A stretch of 64,000 bases of DNA from Haliclystus octoradiatus. Taxonomy: Eukaryota; Cnidaria; Staurozoa; Stauromedusae; Haliclystidae. Below are positions 11,340 through 22,787 of this stretch, one piece after another. Within the stretch, counting starts at the first letter, position 1. The number at the start of each line of letters is the position of its first letter. The stretch is taken from positions 3,312,578-3,376,577 of the forward strand of contig OU744450.1 in assembly GCA_916610825.1 (NCBI GenBank), in the 5' to 3' direction. A program made the translations under genes and the position numbers. The notes beneath the pieces are model-generated. The model had not been told where the DNA came from and did not search any database. It saw nothing but the letters and a program-made list of their open reading frames with translations.

Positions 11340-13320
11340 TTCGTTAACAGTAAATTACAAGTTCGTACAAAAGTAGCTTCCCTTGTGAAAGAGGACAATA
11401 CATTAGCTACAGAGGACACAGACATAGCCTCACTACTTAACGAATATTTTGATAGCGTATTTACTAAAGATAATGGAAAAATGAATTCTTTGCTTCTATT
11501 TTATTTAGTTCAAATGATGTTGCAAACGTACTTCTCAGTTTACCGTCAAAGACCTCAAGAACATCCGATGACTAACTTTCAATGAAGCTACACAAGGGGT
11601 TACCCCACTTGTATGAAAGACAGTGCGGCTTGTCAACCCAATTTTTATGAAAGGTCCTGCGTCCATCGAAAGCAATTATCGCCCAATTCCCTTAACTTGT
11701 ATTGCGTGTAAGGCAATGGAATAATTGTTACGCAACAATTGTTAGAGTTTCTTTTGAAACATACTATAAAAACAAAAGAACAATTTGGTTATTTATCAAA
11801 GCGGTCCACATGTACCCAATTATTACTCACATTAAAAGAATGGTGTGACTCTGTCAATAACCGTTTACTGGTTGATTCCATTTATATAGATTCCTGTTTG
11901 GTCGCACCCAACAGGTAGTAATCAATATATCAGTATCATCTTCCCTCCCAGTGACCAGTGGAGAACCACAAGGATCTGCTACTATTTTTTAGTTTACATC
12001 AATTACATTGTCTCCTGCGTGGAACCATCATGTAAAATAAAGCTATTTGCAGATGATGCATAGTTTTACCAAAGTAGATCAAATGCTGACACCAAATCAC
12101 TTATACAGATATCATGAAATGTTTGCAAATGGGTAGAAGCTTGGCAACTCAGATTAGCTGTTGAAAAATGCTTTTTTCTCTCGGTTGGGAATAAGAACCT
12201 TACATCCTGCCAGTACTCTCTACTCAACAAGCCAATCCCTGAAGTAAACACAGTTCGTGATATTGGCATTATCCTTACATCCAATATGAAGTTCTCTAGT
12301 CATTGTGCAAGTATTCTGCAAAAGCGCCATCTCGTATGTTTCTGCTGTTCAAAAGTTTTACCTCAAAAGATGAAAGTTGATTACTACAAGCCCGGGGGAG
12401 TAACTACGGCTCTTTAGAGACAGGAGGGTGCCATTTTGGAAAAAGGTAAAGTACCCAAAAAGTTCCAAAAATTCTGTTGATGCTACCCAAAAAGTTCTAG
12501 CATGTTGATTGATTTCAAGTAAATACACAAAAACGATGCAAAACTTTTTCAAGAATTCTTGAAAAAGTCAAAAATAGGATAGCCAAAAGCTCCAAAATTT
12601 GAAATCTCATACCCAAAAAGTTTATTTCTCAACTGGAAGATGGATCCAAAAAAAGTGGCACGTCCCCGTATAGCCATCACAGTGGAGTTACCCCCAGGCT
12701 ACAAGCCTACAAGACATATATCAGACCATTAGTCGAATCTGATTATCCAGTTTGGAATCCACGTCTATTAAAAAACATCAACTTGTTAGAAAAAGTCCAG
12801 AAGCGTTTCACAAAGCACCTTTTTATTTTATGTCGTATACCGTATAAGAAATACCATGAACATTTCAATAAGTAAATTAAATTTAAATACTCTGAGTTAT
12901 GTAGATTAAAGTACGATTTAAATATGGCATTTAAAATCTTATACAATATTGTAGATCTTTCTATAAGCAAAATGTTTTGGTATGTAAAATCCTGTAAAAA
13001 ATACCAACAGGTAACTGTATATAGTATCTTTTGTATCATAGCAGTAGGGTACGAGTTTATTTAAATAAAGTACATTATTATTATTATTATAAGCAAAATA
13101 TTTTGGTAGGATACTAATAAATATAGCATGCGTGCATGGACACACCCACAAACTTAATCAAAAGCAGAACAATACACAAACCAAACACAGCATTTCATGC
13201 TTTTACAAACTGTATCATTCCAGTATGGAACTACTTGCCTGAGGTAGTGATTACATACTTCATTGCAAACATTTAAATATAGATTAAACAATATTGACTT
13301 ATTTTAATTCTTAAAATTTA
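11340..13320 (+). pseudogene. Decayed Jockey/CR1-type LINE, interrupted by another element
   Basis: Fragments of a reverse transcriptase appear in shifting frames and in the right order. They are VASLVKEDNTLATEDTDIAS then LLNEYFDSVFT (11380-11480), NYRPIPLTCIACKAME (about 11675-11720), KTKEQFGYLSKRSTCTQLL (about 11770-11830), a degraded TSGEPQGS (about 11950) and the ADD core (about 12050). Then come WQLRLAVEKC (about 12145), YIRPLVESDYPVW (about 12715-12755) and a C-terminal PVWNYLPEVV (about 13212-13240). Several stops and frameshifts rule out function. The gap at 12391-12698 is a later insertion. Confidence 0.82.
12391..12698. mobile_element. GC-ended foldback MITE (CCCGGGGG family), copy 1, inside the LINE
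   Basis: Termini CCCGGGGGAGTAAC and, inverted, CCTGGGGGTAAC. CTACAAG is directly repeated at 12384-12390 and 12699-12705, a likely 7-8 bp target duplication. The interior has long complementary A/T-rich arms with a repeated CCCAAAAAGTT motif. It splits the RT fragments of the older LINE. Confidence 0.7.
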
Positions 13321-13471
13321 ATTAGGATGTTTGACGTACGTAAGTGAAATCAATGTATAACCTAGATTTCCTGTATTTGCCCGTCTTTGCTTCATATTGA
13401 CAAATATATATCATATCATATCATAAGAGAGCAATGTTCCGCAAGGTTCAATGATTTGAGACTGAAAATAT

Positions 13472-13810
13472 CCCGGGGGTAACTTCCATACTTTTGGTAT
13501 ACGGGGACGTTCAAATATTAAAGGGTACGTTTTTCAAAATCCAGAAAATGTCTTTAGGGCCGATTCTTAGTCATGAAAATTTTTTAGGCATCCTTTTGAC
13601 GCCTTTTGCAATTTTTTTACTTTGCAAAACAAATTCTGCCTATGAATTTTTCTTTTTTTCATTTGTTTTGGTTAAATCTGTCATTCACAAAAATATATTT
13701 GGGGGTATCTTTTTCATTTTTCATCATGTAGAAAAGTTTTATGGTCATTCTGCCAAAGTCCCATTTGTACGACCCCATCGAAGGGCAATGGAAGTTACCC
13801 CCCCCCGGGG
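13472..13810. mobile_element. CCCGGGGG-family MITE, copy 2
   Basis: Begins CCCGGGGGTAACTTCCATAC and ends with GAAGTTACCCCCCCCCGGGG, an inverted match. It shares TACGGGGACGT with the other copies. Reading frames across it are incidental. Confidence 0.65.
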
Positions 13811-14278
13811 AAAGTATGTGCTATTTGAAACTGCTCAGCAATTCAAAAACACAAAAGCGAAAATACATTCAGCATCAAGCAACAATATCATCCATCATAC
13901 GAAATGAAAGTTTTATTTGATTTCATCTTGTTCTCATTCTTTTTAAAGTGTATACATCTCGCCTTTTTTAAAAAACGGATTTGGATAGAACTTTTTTTTT
14001 CTATTTGTACATGATGTTGATTAGCTTTACACAAGGCGAATCTTTCCCCGTCATTAGCAATTTAAAATAAAGAATTTATCTATTGTCATTCGAAAAATAA
14101 TCATAACTAATCAATAATCATTCAATTTTTGTTATTGTAAATATTTCATTTCTTTAAGTTAATGTTTCATCACAAATAAATGATAATTATGCTTTTTCTT
14201 ATACAATGACTATACATTTATATAAAACATTGCAATTTTTGAAAGAGAATCATTTACAAGTTTAGAACATAGGCACAC

Positions 14279-14730
14279 GGGGGGACTTCCATACTTAGGC
14301 TGTACAGGGACGTGCCATTTTTAAGGGGTACCTTTCACATATTCTTGTGAAATTTTACATTGTCAATTTAGAGATTTTCAAATTTTTTTAGAAGTTTTAC
14401 TTTGTTTAGTTAAAAAACATGAAATTTGAGGTTCTTCATTCTCAATTGCTGCAAAATTCTACAGTTTTCCTGTATTTTTGAAAATGGCAGCTGAGAAAAA
14501 ACTTTTTGGATATGAGATTTCAAATTTTGGAGCTTTTGGGTATCCTATTTTTGACATTTTCAAGAATTTTTGAAATTTGTTTGCACCATTTTTGTGTATT
14601 TACTTGAAATCAATCAAACTGCTAGAACTGTTTGGGTAGCATCAACAGAAAGTTTGGAACTTTTTGGGTACTTTACCTTTATCCAAAATGGCAACCCCCT
14701 GTCCCTGGGGAGCTGGAGTTACCCCCCGGG
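14279..14730. mobile_element. CCCGGGGG-family MITE, copy 3
   Basis: The left end GGGGGGACTTCCATAC and right end GGAGTTACCCCCCGGG are inverted matches. GGCACAC is directly repeated at 14272-14278 and 14731-14737, suggesting a 7-bp target duplication. The interior repeats TTTTTGGGTA-type motifs found inverted in copy 1. Confidence 0.7.
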
Positions 14731-14984
14731 GGCACACCCCTTCAAAAAATTACCGAAGTACTCCCCCGGATAGACATTAGAATGAGAGAGGAGTTCATAT
14801 TACAATGCGATGTCTATGATTAGAACACCAAGTTAGATAATAAGGACATAGGAATTAAAATATTGTTACCATTATTTTAAAATATCAACTTTCAATATGG
14901 ACATTTGACAAATAATCATTAATAACTTATGCTCAATGGTCTGACATGTGTTATGTTCATATTTAATAATTACGAACATAATAC

Positions 14985-15109
14985 ATAATTATAACTAATT
15001 TATGTTCATAAAGAATAATTATGATTTTCCTTTATATAATGGTTGTCCATTAAATGATATTGCAATTTGTAATAAGGAATCACCTACAATATGATTAGAA
15101 CCACCTTTA
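14985..15109 (-). pseudogene. Tandem duplicate of the ALKBH4 3' end
   Basis: This segment repeats 15122-15245 with only a few differences at a 137-bp offset. On the minus strand it re-encodes the last about 30 codons of ALKBH4 (GGSNHIVGDSLLQIA, SFNGQPLYKG) after the true stop. It has no splice signals or start of its own, so it is a duplicated tail and not a gene. Confidence 0.85.
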
Positions 15110-15154
15110 CGAACAAAATAAATAATTACAACTAATTTATGTTCATAAGAATAA

Positions 15155-15734
15155 TTATGATTCTCCTTTATATAATGGTTGTCCATTAAATGATTTTGCA
15201 ATTTGTAATAAGGAATCACCTACAATATGATTAGAACCACCTTTGCAAAATTCAGTTGAAAGTTCTCGAAATGTAACAGCTAATCGATCATCCAATATAT
15301 GTTGTCGTTGAATTGAATGTTTCCACATATGTCTTGCATCACCTTGTAAAATTAATAATGATCGTGCTGGCATTGGTATAGTAATATTTATATCATCTCT
15401 GTCATCATGTGTTAATGTTAAGTATGTATCACTATGTAAACTTAAAGTTACCAGTCTCTCACCCCATAACCATTCATCGTCAATATGAGGATCAATTGAT
15501 GCACCGCGTTTACATACATAACATAAATTGCAGACTTCAACAGCTTGGAAATCAGATAAAGCTGCAATTGTTTCTGTCATTCTTGACAATAAATTTGAAG
15601 TAAAATTTGGCAAACCATTAAACATTGAGAAGTTAACTTTCTTTTTCTTGAAATTAACTTTTGGTCCAAAATCCTGAAAATGACAAAAAAATAAACACAT
15701 TACGATACTACTAATAATAATAACACATTACGAT

Positions 15735-15783
<49 letters not shown>

Positions 15784-16152
15784 AAAAATAGTAATAAAAA
15801 ATCAGCTCACCTGCTTTAGCCTTCCTGATTGTGATGGTTTCCATGGATACTTCTCAATCTCTGCGATGATCATATTCTCCTCATTGTGACTAACAAAATC
15901 CTTGACAACTATTATTTTCTCTAAATTCAACCTCGTTATATTCTGCTTATTATGATTCGTACACAAAGTCTCTTTTTCATCGGCGTATAAAAATTCACAT
16001 GTTGGACAAAAGAAATAATTTTCAATTGCCTTGTCAGTGACAGCAATTTTAGAATCTTTTTTCTCGTTCTTCAAATTTTCACAGATAAGACAAGTACGAA
16101 TACCCTTGCATGCACATTCATTAATATCTTTACAAGTCAAGTCAGACTCCAT
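15155..16152 (-). CDS. ALKBH4: ALKBH4: Fe(II)/2-oxoglutarate-dependent demethylase
   Basis: Two exons on the minus strand: 16152-15811 (114 codons) and 15673-15155 (172 codons plus TAA), joined in phase 0 through CAG|GTGAGC and TTTTCAG|GAT. The product is 286 residues, close to the roughly 300 of vertebrate ALKBH4. The N terminus has the family signature CxCKGIRTCLICE (Cys13, 15, 21, 24), absent from other AlkB proteins. It continues with the conserved FV..EE, PWKPSQSGRLKQ, DFGPKVNF and RLVTLSLHS. The metal ligands are visible as HxD (His177, Asp179 in PHIDDEWLWGER) and a His in RHMWKH (about 229-233). The 2-oxoglutarate arginine sits in TFRELS (about 250). Known family roles are demethylation of actin Lys84 and proposed nucleic-acid 6mA activity. 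ATG 16152 was chosen because it sits 12 residues before the Cys motif as in orthologues; an in-frame ATG at 16212 would add 20 hydrophobic residues. Confidence 0.93.
15736..15777. repeat. (AAT)n microsatellite in the ALKBH4 intron
   Basis: About 14 uninterrupted trinucleotide units inside the 137-bp intron 15674-15810. Confidence 0.95.
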
Positions 16153-16212
16153 TATATAATTATATATTCCAATAATCAAAAAAATGTGCCAGCACTTTGC
16201 AAGAACTCTCAA

Positions 16213-16660
16213 TCAATACCTAGGCAAAGGAGATTATACCAACGTTGACATTAAATTGTATCCCAGTTTGACCTATGAATATTGAATATAGCAATCGCAA
16301 TTACAAAGTTTTGTTATAAACAATTCAAATGAAAGTAACTTGAACATTTTAAACACAAATAAATATAACACTTTTAGATAAAATGATTTTTAGACCTATT
16401 TGGTTTGCAATCTCAATTAATTTTTGATTACGTTCTCTCAAAGAACTCAAACGGGAGTGTAATTCCATCCATTGTACATAGTAGTATTGTTATTATATCA
16501 CAATCTTTGTATCACTTCCTATTTAACGTCACAGTACTAATATCGTCCATTCATTGTAACTCAAGTAAATATCATTCTCCATACATTGTAATCTCATTCC
16601 TTGCCTGGTGCTCTAATGAACAACATCTAAACTCAATCTGTTGTATTTCTATCTTTTTGG
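16213..16660. other. Upstream region of ALKBH4
   Basis: AT-rich sequence with no gene. The region should contain the ALKBH4 promoter. A 98-codon frame on the opposite strand at 16405 shows no domain and is not called. Confidence 0.35.
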
Positions 16661-16678
16661 GGGGAATTTATCGTTTTT

Positions 16679-16868
16679 CCACAAAGCGGGTAAGTTTGTA
16701 GCTTTTTTTCACCGGGGTGGTTGGTTAATTTGTTAATATTTTGAAGCTTGTGTGCGTTTAATAGCCGAATGCTCTTCCTGACGCCAACCAATAGTGCTCC
16801 GGATAGGGATTGAACGCGAGACCCTGCAGGCCGTAGTCCAATGCCCTAGCCACTACACCAAGGCCGCA
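16679..16868 (-). mobile_element. tRNA-derived SINE, family 2, copy 1
   Basis: On the minus strand the head reads GGTGTAGTGGCTAGGGCA (A-box-like) and later CGTTCAATCCC (B-box-like), spaced as in a tRNA. The body ends ACCAACCACCCCGGTGAAAA. The same body recurs at 30571 and 49890. Confidence 0.75.
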
Positions 16869-17093
16869 CACACCCTCAAGGCTCTCAATCCTGCTTACAC
16901 AGTATTCTCATACTATTACATGGCACAGTTGATAGGATCAATACAAAGATTACGATATAATAACAATATTACTACATCCATGACTAGACCTACTAAGCTT
17001 CCTGTTTGTGTAAACAATTACCACTGACCGGCAATACCGCACAGTCAGCACATTGACAACACATTTACATCACAGATAGTAGTGGTAGTGTAG

Positions 17094-17450
17094 ACGATGT
17101 CGCCCTACCGAAGGCACCCGTACCACCCCTCTATTTCTAGACGAGTGGCTTTTTTCGCTGGGAGCAATGATTTTAAACGCTCTTTGTTGATCTCAGCCGC
17201 GACACTGCAGATCAATTTCAACAGATTTCATGGCAGATAGGTCTTGATTGTCAATGCGCAACGATGCGCCGCAGCTACTCACAATGCAATTCCCTATGGA
17301 CCATTCCACCCGCCATCCTCAGATGGTACTCATTTGATGTTTTAGATCAAGTCAAGGCTGAGTTGACCTTAGGGGGATTTGAACCACAGTCGATGAGATA
17401 TGATCCGATCTGAAGTTCGGTTGCTCTGCCATCCGAGCTAATCCTCCTAT
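17094..17450 (-). mobile_element. tRNA-derived SINE, family 1, copy 1
   Basis: The minus-strand 5' part has an A box (TTAGCTCGGATGGCAGAGCA) and a B box (GGTTCAAATCC) in a tRNA-like head. A conserved body of about 270 bp follows (GCGGCGCATCGTTGCGCATT; CCTATCTGCCATGAAATC) and ends GGTGCCTTCGGTAGGGCG. Copies at 36800, 44957 and 48330 share the head and body. Confidence 0.85.
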
Positions 17451-18048
17451 GCACATCACAGATGGGAACACCATGCATTATATCGGCATACAGATAAAAA
17501 ATTCAAATATTGTAACATTAATTTAGCAAGTGAATTGAGTCAACAAGGAACGCAAATTGAAAATGAATAATTCATTTGAATAATTTGAGAAGTTATGAGT
17601 TACTGAAATTAAATTAAACACAATCTCTACCCACAATGACATTTACATCAAGTCAAGCCAACGCCATTTATTCAAAATGCTGGTGCGCACAAGTGGAATA
17701 ATCTATCGTCTACAATGAAGGAGATTTCAAAACAGATAAGTTTCAAAAGTCTCCTTGAGAGCATTTAAACGCCAACATTAAGCAATTGGCTCTTAATTTT
17801 GCTTTAAGATTATATTAATTTGTATCACTGCGTCATAAGCATTGGCTCTTAATTTTGTTCTAAAATTATATTAATTTGTATTAGGCATTTGGCCTACTGT
17901 GTATAATTTGATGTTTGTTATTGTATATTATCTATTTTAGTTTTATAATCAGTTCTGTGAAAAAATTATTATACAAAATTCATGGTAAGTAACTTTTTGT
18001 AATTATTATACAAAAAAGTTCTATGTGAACTTATCAGGTTTCTGAATA
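17451..18048. other. Intergenic with LINE-like tail fragment
   Basis: Between 17640 and 17770 the plus strand has a short degraded stretch resembling LINE C-terminal coding sequence (NAGAHKWNNLSSTMKEISK-like in one frame), followed by AT-rich tail sequence with a 40-bp direct repeat (GCATTGGCTCTTAATTTTG at about 17779 and 17839). Nothing intact. Confidence 0.4.
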
Positions 18049-18050
18049 AA

Positions 18051-18125
18051 TGATGATGATGATGATGATGATAATGATGATGAATGATGATGATGAATGA
18101 TGATGATGATGATAATGATGGTGAT
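18051..18125. repeat. (GAT)n-rich microsatellite
   Basis: An imperfect GAT/GAATGAT run. It generates a His/Ser-rich shadow frame on the minus strand that is not a gene. Confidence 0.9.
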
Positions 18126-18439
18126 GTACAAAAATACATCTTATGGTACTTATTTCTTACAAATAATAAATGAAATGAAAAATCAATCCTTCTAATGCTT
18201 AAAAAGTGTATAAATGCTAGCAAACAAAACCCTGAATAGATAAATCCCTTAGTTTACTTCGTCAATCAATTCATTAGTGTTTGTTTAAATGTTTGTCTGC
18301 GCGAATAAGATCAGCGGTTATTTCCAATTTTAAGATAGATTCATTCAAACCGTTGTTGTTTGAGTTATTTCTTATATTTTGGAGATGTCCAGACTTAATG
18401 TTTTTCCGTATTTTATTTGATCAACAAACTATTCGTAAG

Positions 18440-19110
18440 TTGTCTGTAACTGGCGTGCGTGTGTGCTGCGTGCATTTATAGGAAGTACGCCATAATCTAT
18501 CACCTTTTTGACCAAGACCTTCGCTTACGAATTTTAGCGTCTCGATGTTATGAGAAAAGTTCTGGCTTTGCTAAATTTGGCAGCTGCTTGCATGTCATAA
18601 TTGACGAGGATTTTATTCCAGACCAAGTTCCAGACTTGATTAATTTGTTTAGAGATTTAAAAGTAAAGCCGTATAACTAAGAATTTTCCATGAATTGTTG
18701 AACTTGATTTGGCAGGATATCCATCACACGAAAACGCAATTATTTGTAGGGGTTAGAAAGCCCTAAAATGCTTATCGAAGTCTGTATCAATATCATCAAT
18801 GTGATACATACATTGCCTTGAAATCACTGAAAATCAGATTTCAATTTTTAATTTGAAATTGGTATATATGTTGTGTAATGTGTATGTATATAACACAGTA
18901 ATATCATTATTTAATAAATCAGAATATTAATATATTAATCAAGTCTGGAGTCCAATAAGTCATCATCATCATCATCCAAATTTAGCCAAGCCAGAACTTT
19001 TTTCATAACATCTAATGCTAAAATTCGTAAGCGAAGGGGGTAGTCAAAAGGTGATAGATTGTGGCATACTTCCTGTAAACGCACGCAGCACGCACCCACG
19101 CACACAGGTT
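18440..19110. repeat. Long inverted duplication (foldback)
   Basis: 18440-18590 and 18970-19110 are inverted copies. Both contain CTTCGCTTACGAATTTTAGC, AGTTCTGGCTT, ATCTATCACCTTTT and a GTGCGTG-rich end. They enclose about 380 bp of loop. The arms differ at roughly one base in ten, so this is not an assembly artefact of a single molecule. A 73-codon frame across the left arm has no recognised domain. Confidence 0.75.
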
Positions 19111-19123
19111 ACAGACACCGCTA

Positions 19124-19300
19124 CAGTGAAACCTGTATATAACGGCCAGCCAAGAGAGGTAGATAAATTGACCACTATAGACAGGTGGCCTTTATATACA
19201 GGTTTGATTCAATAGAAAATACTATTTTAGGCATTGAAAGAGTTACCACTATAGACAGGTGGCCGATATATTGAGATGACTGTTATAACAGGTTTGACTG
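19124..19300 (+). mobile_element. pogo/Tigger-like MITE, copy 2
   Basis: A 177-bp copy with both termini and TA at 19122-19123 and 19301-19302. It follows the GTGCGTG-rich arm of the inverted duplication directly. Confidence 0.85.
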
Positions 19301-19548
19301 TATATTCGTATTCGGCCGAGTTAATCGTGTAATTGTAAATAATATTAGCGTCCAAAATTGTTGTATGAAAAATGAAAGGTGATAAACTCATAAACGTGAT
19401 TTTGATTTTTATGAGCATTAAGTCTGCGACATAACAGGGAACGTGTCACGTGTAAAAAATCAACCAATCAAATGTTGAAACATTGAACGTTCATGAAAAG
19501 TATGTTAATTAATTTTATTATGTAGATTGTAGGCCTATAGATTAGAAA

Positions 19549-19730
19549 GAGAGTCAAAAATGAAACATGCTAGATTTCCGGTACTTCAAGTATCACATCA
19601 GAAGGTTATCATCAGACGATTTATTTCAACTACCTGTACTTTCTAGTTGAAATAAATCGCCTGATGATCACCTTCTGGTGTGGAACTTGCAGTAGCGGTA
19701 ATCTAGCATGTTTCATTTTTGACTCTTATT
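19549..19730. repeat. Hairpin element (a) with hammerhead-like core
   Basis: Arms GAGTCAAAAATGAAACATGC (19550) and its complement near 19725 enclose a long imperfect palindrome. The plus-strand right arm has CTGATGA at 19661-19667, a stem CACC/GGTG (19669-72 with 19677-80), a short ACT/AGT stem (19685-87, 19691-93), and ATCGC/GCGGT pairing outside (19656-60, 19695-99). This is the three-helix layout of a hammerhead ribozyme, although GAA is GGA here. Confidence 0.55.
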
Positions 19731-20394
19731 TCATAAATGCTCTGATTAATTTCATTGAGTACTACTATACCAAGAACTGGTGTGAAACAATCCCACGATT
19801 AATATTATTATATTATTATTATTATTATTGTATAGATTATTAATTTCAAAATGATGTAAGTTTTACTGCATATTGTGAAGCCGTGTTCGTTCGCTTTTTT
19901 TATAAGATTTGGAAGAACGGTGGCATCCAGCGTCGTGAATCCCTCATATAAAGTGTTTTCAACCTCTAGCACTTTAAATTAAATTATTTTATATTCTATT
20001 ATAAAACTGATGAACAGAATTGTTATTAACGTGGTCGAGGAACAGGACCGTCCATCGCCATTGCATCTTGAATGAATGTGAGAGAAACGCAAACAGCACA
20101 TTAAGCATGCGCAGAAGACGCACGGAACATTATCTCTAGCACTCAGGATTCCAGCTGCCGGAACATTATCCACTTCGTATAAATATATCAAAATTTGTTA
20201 TTTTTACTGTTATTTGTTTTCTTCAAAGCAGATTTCATCTTCTGGCAACAAATTCAACATTCAGTTTATAGGCTTTAGATCTTTTCGTTAATTTGTAGGT
20301 ATATTATATGGTATAATATGATTTTCAGATGTCAAGTTTCTTGATAGCCTATAAATGTTTAATAATTGACTAGCAAATAGCCTGCGCGCTCGCG

Positions 20395-20465
20395 CAGACC
20401 CAAATCTTTTTTTTATGATTAGTAGGCTGATCATAAAAAAAAGATTTCGGTCTGCGCGCAGGCTA
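20395..20465. repeat. Short perfect-ended hairpin
   Basis: GCCTGCGCGCTCGCGCAGAC ... TTTTATGATTAGTAGGCTGATCATAAAA ... GTCTGCGCGCAGGC forms a strong stem of about 30 bp with a small loop. It may be a foldback transposon relic. A microRNA precursor was considered, but there is no evidence for one. Confidence 0.6.
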
Positions 20466-21189
20466 ACTATCAAATTGATATTACATAATCTCCCTAATCT
20501 AGAGGTTAATTTTCAGATTATAAATTATAATATTACTTTTTCAAAGTAAATGGTGATTTAGGGTTGTCCTTGAAAAATCAAAAAGGGATGATCGATGGCG
20601 ACGCTGTCACCAGCCAGAGGGAGAGGCGCAGGACTGCACTTAAATTCTGAAAGCTTCGAATTGATGTTCTCCTCATTCAATACATCAACTTAGTCTAATA
20701 ATCTTAAGCTCAAACTCACCTCCGTCCTCCGAGTCCGACGTTCTTATTAAAGGCAAAGCTTGACATAAAATAATAAGCTGCGGTCAACAATTTTGTGTTT
20801 TCATGGTACCATTTGGTTCTAGCCTTTCTGAGCAACTTACGAATGAGGCTAAACGATTGTGTTCATTTTTCGGTTCTGGCCTTCTCATCCCTTTGAAACA
20901 CATAAATAATAGCAGAAACACACAATCATACAACCAAAAAAATGGAAAGGAACAGCGAACAGCTGCTATGAACAAACGTTTAGTTAATTCATTTTAATGC
21001 TTATTTACATTTACAGCATCAGTGTCTAGGCTCAATTGCAAAGTACACTTGTGTAAATTGCGCTTTAACATGATAGCTGGCTACTAAAAACACATGGAGT
21101 TTACATGACCTTTTGACGATGTTGTTGCGATGATCAAAATATATTTGTTAATCTTATCGTCATGTGTGACGGATAACTGGTTATTTCAG
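20466..21189. other. Region upstream of unc80
   Basis: No gene seen. TTTCAG at 21184-21189 could be an acceptor for the exon that holds the unc80 start, so 5' UTR exons may lie further left. No promoter motif is convincing. Confidence 0.35.
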
Positions 21190-21238
21190 CTTTGGGATAC
21201 TAGTTTCTGCAGAGAAGCAATTTGTAGGGTCAATAGCA

Positions 21239-21327
21239 ATGTCCAATGATGTTAGTGGTTTGACTTATGGTAGGATAATATCACGCCTTCCCTTAGCAAT
21301 CCAAGCATATTTATTCGAGCAAAGCAG
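21239..21327 (+). CDS. unc80: unc80 exon 1 (start codon)
   Basis: ATG at 21239 gives MSNDVSGLTYG then RLPLAIQAYLFEQS, aligning with the vertebrate IPLPIQTFLWRQTS segment. The donor is AAAGCAG|GTATGA, leaving phase 2. The frame stays open upstream to a possible acceptor at 21189, so an earlier start in another exon is possible. Confidence 0.85.
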
Positions 21328-22740
21328 GTATGAAAAACAGATGTTTGTCATATTTTGTTAGCTATTGTAAACATATGTTTGTCTTTCTTTGCATGATGTG
21401 TAATTATCTATAATTAACAAGTTGATCAAAATGACATACAATCTTTTATTAACTTAACGAGAGTAACAGATGCAAGTAAAAGTGTTAGACTAAATGCTTT
21501 ATTCAAAATCATAATTTTTGAGAGGGACTTTTTTTTAGGTTTCTGCAAATAATTAAACGTGGGCTTATCGGTTTATTGTTTGGTACATCCGCATCCAAAA
21601 GTCTTATGTTGTTTTATCATATAATATCTTCTTATTTTATTGTTTTAATTTGAAACAATGACTTTGTACTTTGAAATACACGGATTCTGTTTGAGCATGG
21701 TTTGAGCTGTTAGGACGTTCTCACGCACCTTCCTCATAAACGGGTAGACCTAATATTTAAGTTATTTAACATTCAATGTTATTTATTTGTTAATTTCCGC
21801 ATAAGCATAGTGTAAAGTTCAATAATATTTAAATCATTAACATTCTTAATTTTGGAATTTCAAAAATTGCTTCTTTAAAAAAATTAAAACATTCTACACT
21901 GTAATGCTTATCAGATTGTAACGATTGCTAATTTTGTTTTAATGTTTTGTTCAAAATTCCGGGTCTCACCACCATAAGTTCTTTAAATTCGTTATGCTCC
22001 ATATAATTCTATTATCTTCGTAGTAGGCTTTCTATGTGTCTAACTGTTGATATTAATATTCATCCCTATAGTATTTTATTTTGACATATTATCTGACCTG
22101 ACCAATACGATTAAGTGTAACCATAATAACAAAATTGAGTTTTTAAAAGTATGTACAGGTCTATAATTAAATCAATTTGAAATTGTCAGATTTAAATATT
22201 CCCTATTATTTAAAGGTTTTTATTTTACTAAACTGACAATTCTCAAAATATATTTTAAGATAAATAAATTTTCTAAAATTCTCAGAGCTGCATTGAAGAA
22301 CATGATACGCTGTCATTATCACAAAAACATATATTCTTCGAAATCTATTGATCAATTAAGATCATGAATCAAAGGATGTTGTAGGTTATCATTGCTACCA
22401 AATGTCTTGATGTGTAGGGCCCTACATGTCGTTAATAATAATTCAAGTTGACCTACTATATACGCGGTATATATATATATATATATATAGTAGTAATATC
22501 AAGGTACTTGTGTTGTCTTTGCTGTTTCAATAGTGCTCGATGCCATAAATGCAGAGCTGTTTAATAATTAATAAACGAAAAAATCAGACATTCACATTTG
22601 CAACTATTAGTTTCGCGCCAATGCGATCATCAGGCAATTTAATCTAATTAAATTAAAATTGAAAACAAATTAAATTGCCTGATGATCGCCTTGGCGTAAA
22701 ACTAATAGTAGCAAATATGAATGTCTGATTTTTTCGTTTA

Positions 22741-22787
<47 letters not shown>

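Noticed and set aside
12358..12552. 64-codon frame with a match at 14570
   Set aside because: Both are copies of the CCCGGGGG MITE in opposite orientation; the peptide similarity is DNA repeat similarity.
13494..13907. 137-codon hydrophobic frame
   Set aside because: Lies across MITE copy 2, no domain, Phe-rich from T runs.
16405..16701. 98-codon frame opposite the ALKBH4 promoter region
   Set aside because: No domain, enters SINE sequence at its end, no splice or start context.
17375..17450. Functional tRNA gene
   Set aside because: A and B boxes are present but the cloverleaf stems do not hold, and the same head is attached to a conserved body in other copies, so it is a SINE.
17969..18223. 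His/Ser-rich 84-codon frame
   Set aside because: Translation of a GAT microsatellite.
20395..20465. MicroRNA precursor
   Set aside because: The stem is very GC-rich and perfectly paired at the ends with a homopolymer-flanked loop; nothing distinguishes it from a foldback relic without small-RNA data.
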